DNA from: Paracoccaceae bacterium
GTDB taxonomy: Bacteria; Pseudomonadota; Alphaproteobacteria; Rhodobacterales; Rhodobacteraceae
DNA length: 7,218 nucleotides
Assembly (NCBI GenBank): GCA_007131465.1
Contig: SLQN01000518.1
Span: 1-7,218 of the forward strand
Direction: 5' to 3'
The notes under the pieces were generated by a model. That model worked only from the letters and a program-made list of their open reading frames with translations. It made no database searches and was not told where the DNA came from. This document shows positions 6,888 through 7,218 of this stretch, piece by piece. Position numbers and translations under genes: made by a program. Position 1 is the stretch's first letter. Each line of letters begins with the position of its first letter.

Positions 6888-7100
6888 ATGGCTTATGTAG
6901 CAAATACCGCGAAAACCTCACATAGCGAGAATGCGCTAAGGGGGCTCTTTGCCCGGATTTCCGACCGCCTTGCACGTCGCCGGGTCTACAAGCGCACATA
7001 TCTGGAGTTGAGCAATCTCAGCACCCGCGAACTTGATGATCTTGGCATTTCACGCGCGATGATCACGCGCCTTGCCTTCGAGGCTGCATACGGCAGTTAA
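6888..7100 (+). CDS. ccaF1: DUF1127 protein, CcaF1-like RNA-binding small protein
   Basis: This is a 70-residue DUF1127 protein. The domain covers about residues 29-64: a basic patch ARRRVYKR (29-36), then LELSNLSTRELDDLGISRAMI with the conserved ELxxLSxRELxDLGISR pattern. The N-terminal third (MAYVANT...) is low in complexity. In R. sphaeroides the similar small protein CcaF1, encoded just upstream of the CcsR sRNAs, binds RNA and influences sRNA maturation and RNA turnover; that function is inferred here from family, size and the hairpins that follow. The start ATG at 6888 is chosen over an in-frame GTG at 6858, which lies inside the inverted repeat and lacks a ribosome site. Expression is probably stress-controlled. 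Assignment to DUF1127 is firm; orthology with CcaF1 is likely, mainly by synteny. Confidence 0.88.
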   Translation: MAYVANTAKTSHSENALRGLFARISDRLARRRVYKRTYLELSNLSTRELDDLGISRAMITRLAFEAAYGS

Positions 7101-7106
7101 CCAGTT

Positions 7107-7176
7107 TCGGGCTCTTCACCTCCTCCCGGGGGGTCCGATCATACCGGTGGCCAGACCTCCTCCCTTTGGTCACCGG
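7107..7176 (+). ncRNA. ccsR: CcsR / cuckoo-type small RNA with two CCTCCTCCC-loop hairpins
   Basis: Starting 7 nt after the DUF1127 stop codon there are two adjacent hairpins. Hairpin 1 pairs 7107-7117 with 7128-7138 (11 bp including G-U pairs) and its loop is A plus CCTCCTCCC (7119-7127). Hairpin 2 pairs 7144-7155 with 7165-7176 (12 bp, two G-U) and its loop is exactly CCTCCTCCC (7156-7164). The nonamer contains the anti-Shine-Dalgarno core CCTCC, so an exposed loop could pair with ribosome binding sites of target mRNAs. Known counterparts are the CcsR RNAs of R. sphaeroides, cut from the 3' part of a DUF1127 (ccaF1) transcript, and the wider cuckoo/ar14 group of alphaproteobacteria. The RNA ends are not defined by the sequence: no T-run terminator is visible before the window ends, so the 3' boundary given is the end of hairpin 2. 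Confidence 0.88.
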
Positions 7177-7218
7177 CGCTGATACCGGCACGGGCTTGAC
7201 GCCTTGACCCGGCACGAC

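Overview
The window looks like a chromosomal segment of a GC-rich alphaproteobacterium, most probably of the family Rhodobacteraceae. The grounds are the style of the FtsL, MraZ and Mrp proteins, the tightly overlapping mraZ-rsmH-ftsL-ftsI-murE order, and a DUF1127 gene followed by hairpins with CCTCCTCCC loops, an arrangement known from Rhodobacter sphaeroides. The genus cannot be fixed from the sequence.

Positions 1-4380 (minus strand) hold the start of the division and cell wall (dcw) operon, transcribed right to left: mraZ (GTG start), rsmH, ftsL, ftsI and the first 217 codons of murE, which runs off the left edge. The first four genes overlap or sit within a few bases of each other. Only ftsI-murE has a real gap (63 nt). 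MraZ is the operon regulator, RsmH modifies 16S rRNA, FtsL and FtsI belong to the septal peptidoglycan synthase complex, and MurE makes the peptidoglycan precursor.

Positions 4381-5045 are a 665-nt stretch with no convincing gene. Its middle is visibly richer in A and T than its surroundings. It contains several dyads, including a perfect 14-bp inverted repeat that carries two of three clustered GANTC sites (the third overlaps its left edge), 62 nt past the end of the next gene.

Positions 5046-6116 (minus) encode an Mrp/ApbC-type P-loop ATPase of iron-sulfur cluster assembly. Positions 6245-6670 (plus) encode a HIT-family nucleotide-binding protein, divergent from mrp.

The right end is the most interesting part. 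A 70-residue DUF1127 protein resembling CcaF1 of R. sphaeroides (6888-7100) is followed within a few bases by two consecutive hairpins (7107-7138 and 7144-7176). Both display the nonamer CCTCCTCCC, an anti-Shine-Dalgarno sequence, in their loops. This matches the CcsR / 'cuckoo' small RNAs, which are stress-induced and processed from the 3' part of a DUF1127 transcript. The locus therefore looks like a compact module of an RNA-binding protein plus sRNA, and more copies may lie beyond the right edge.
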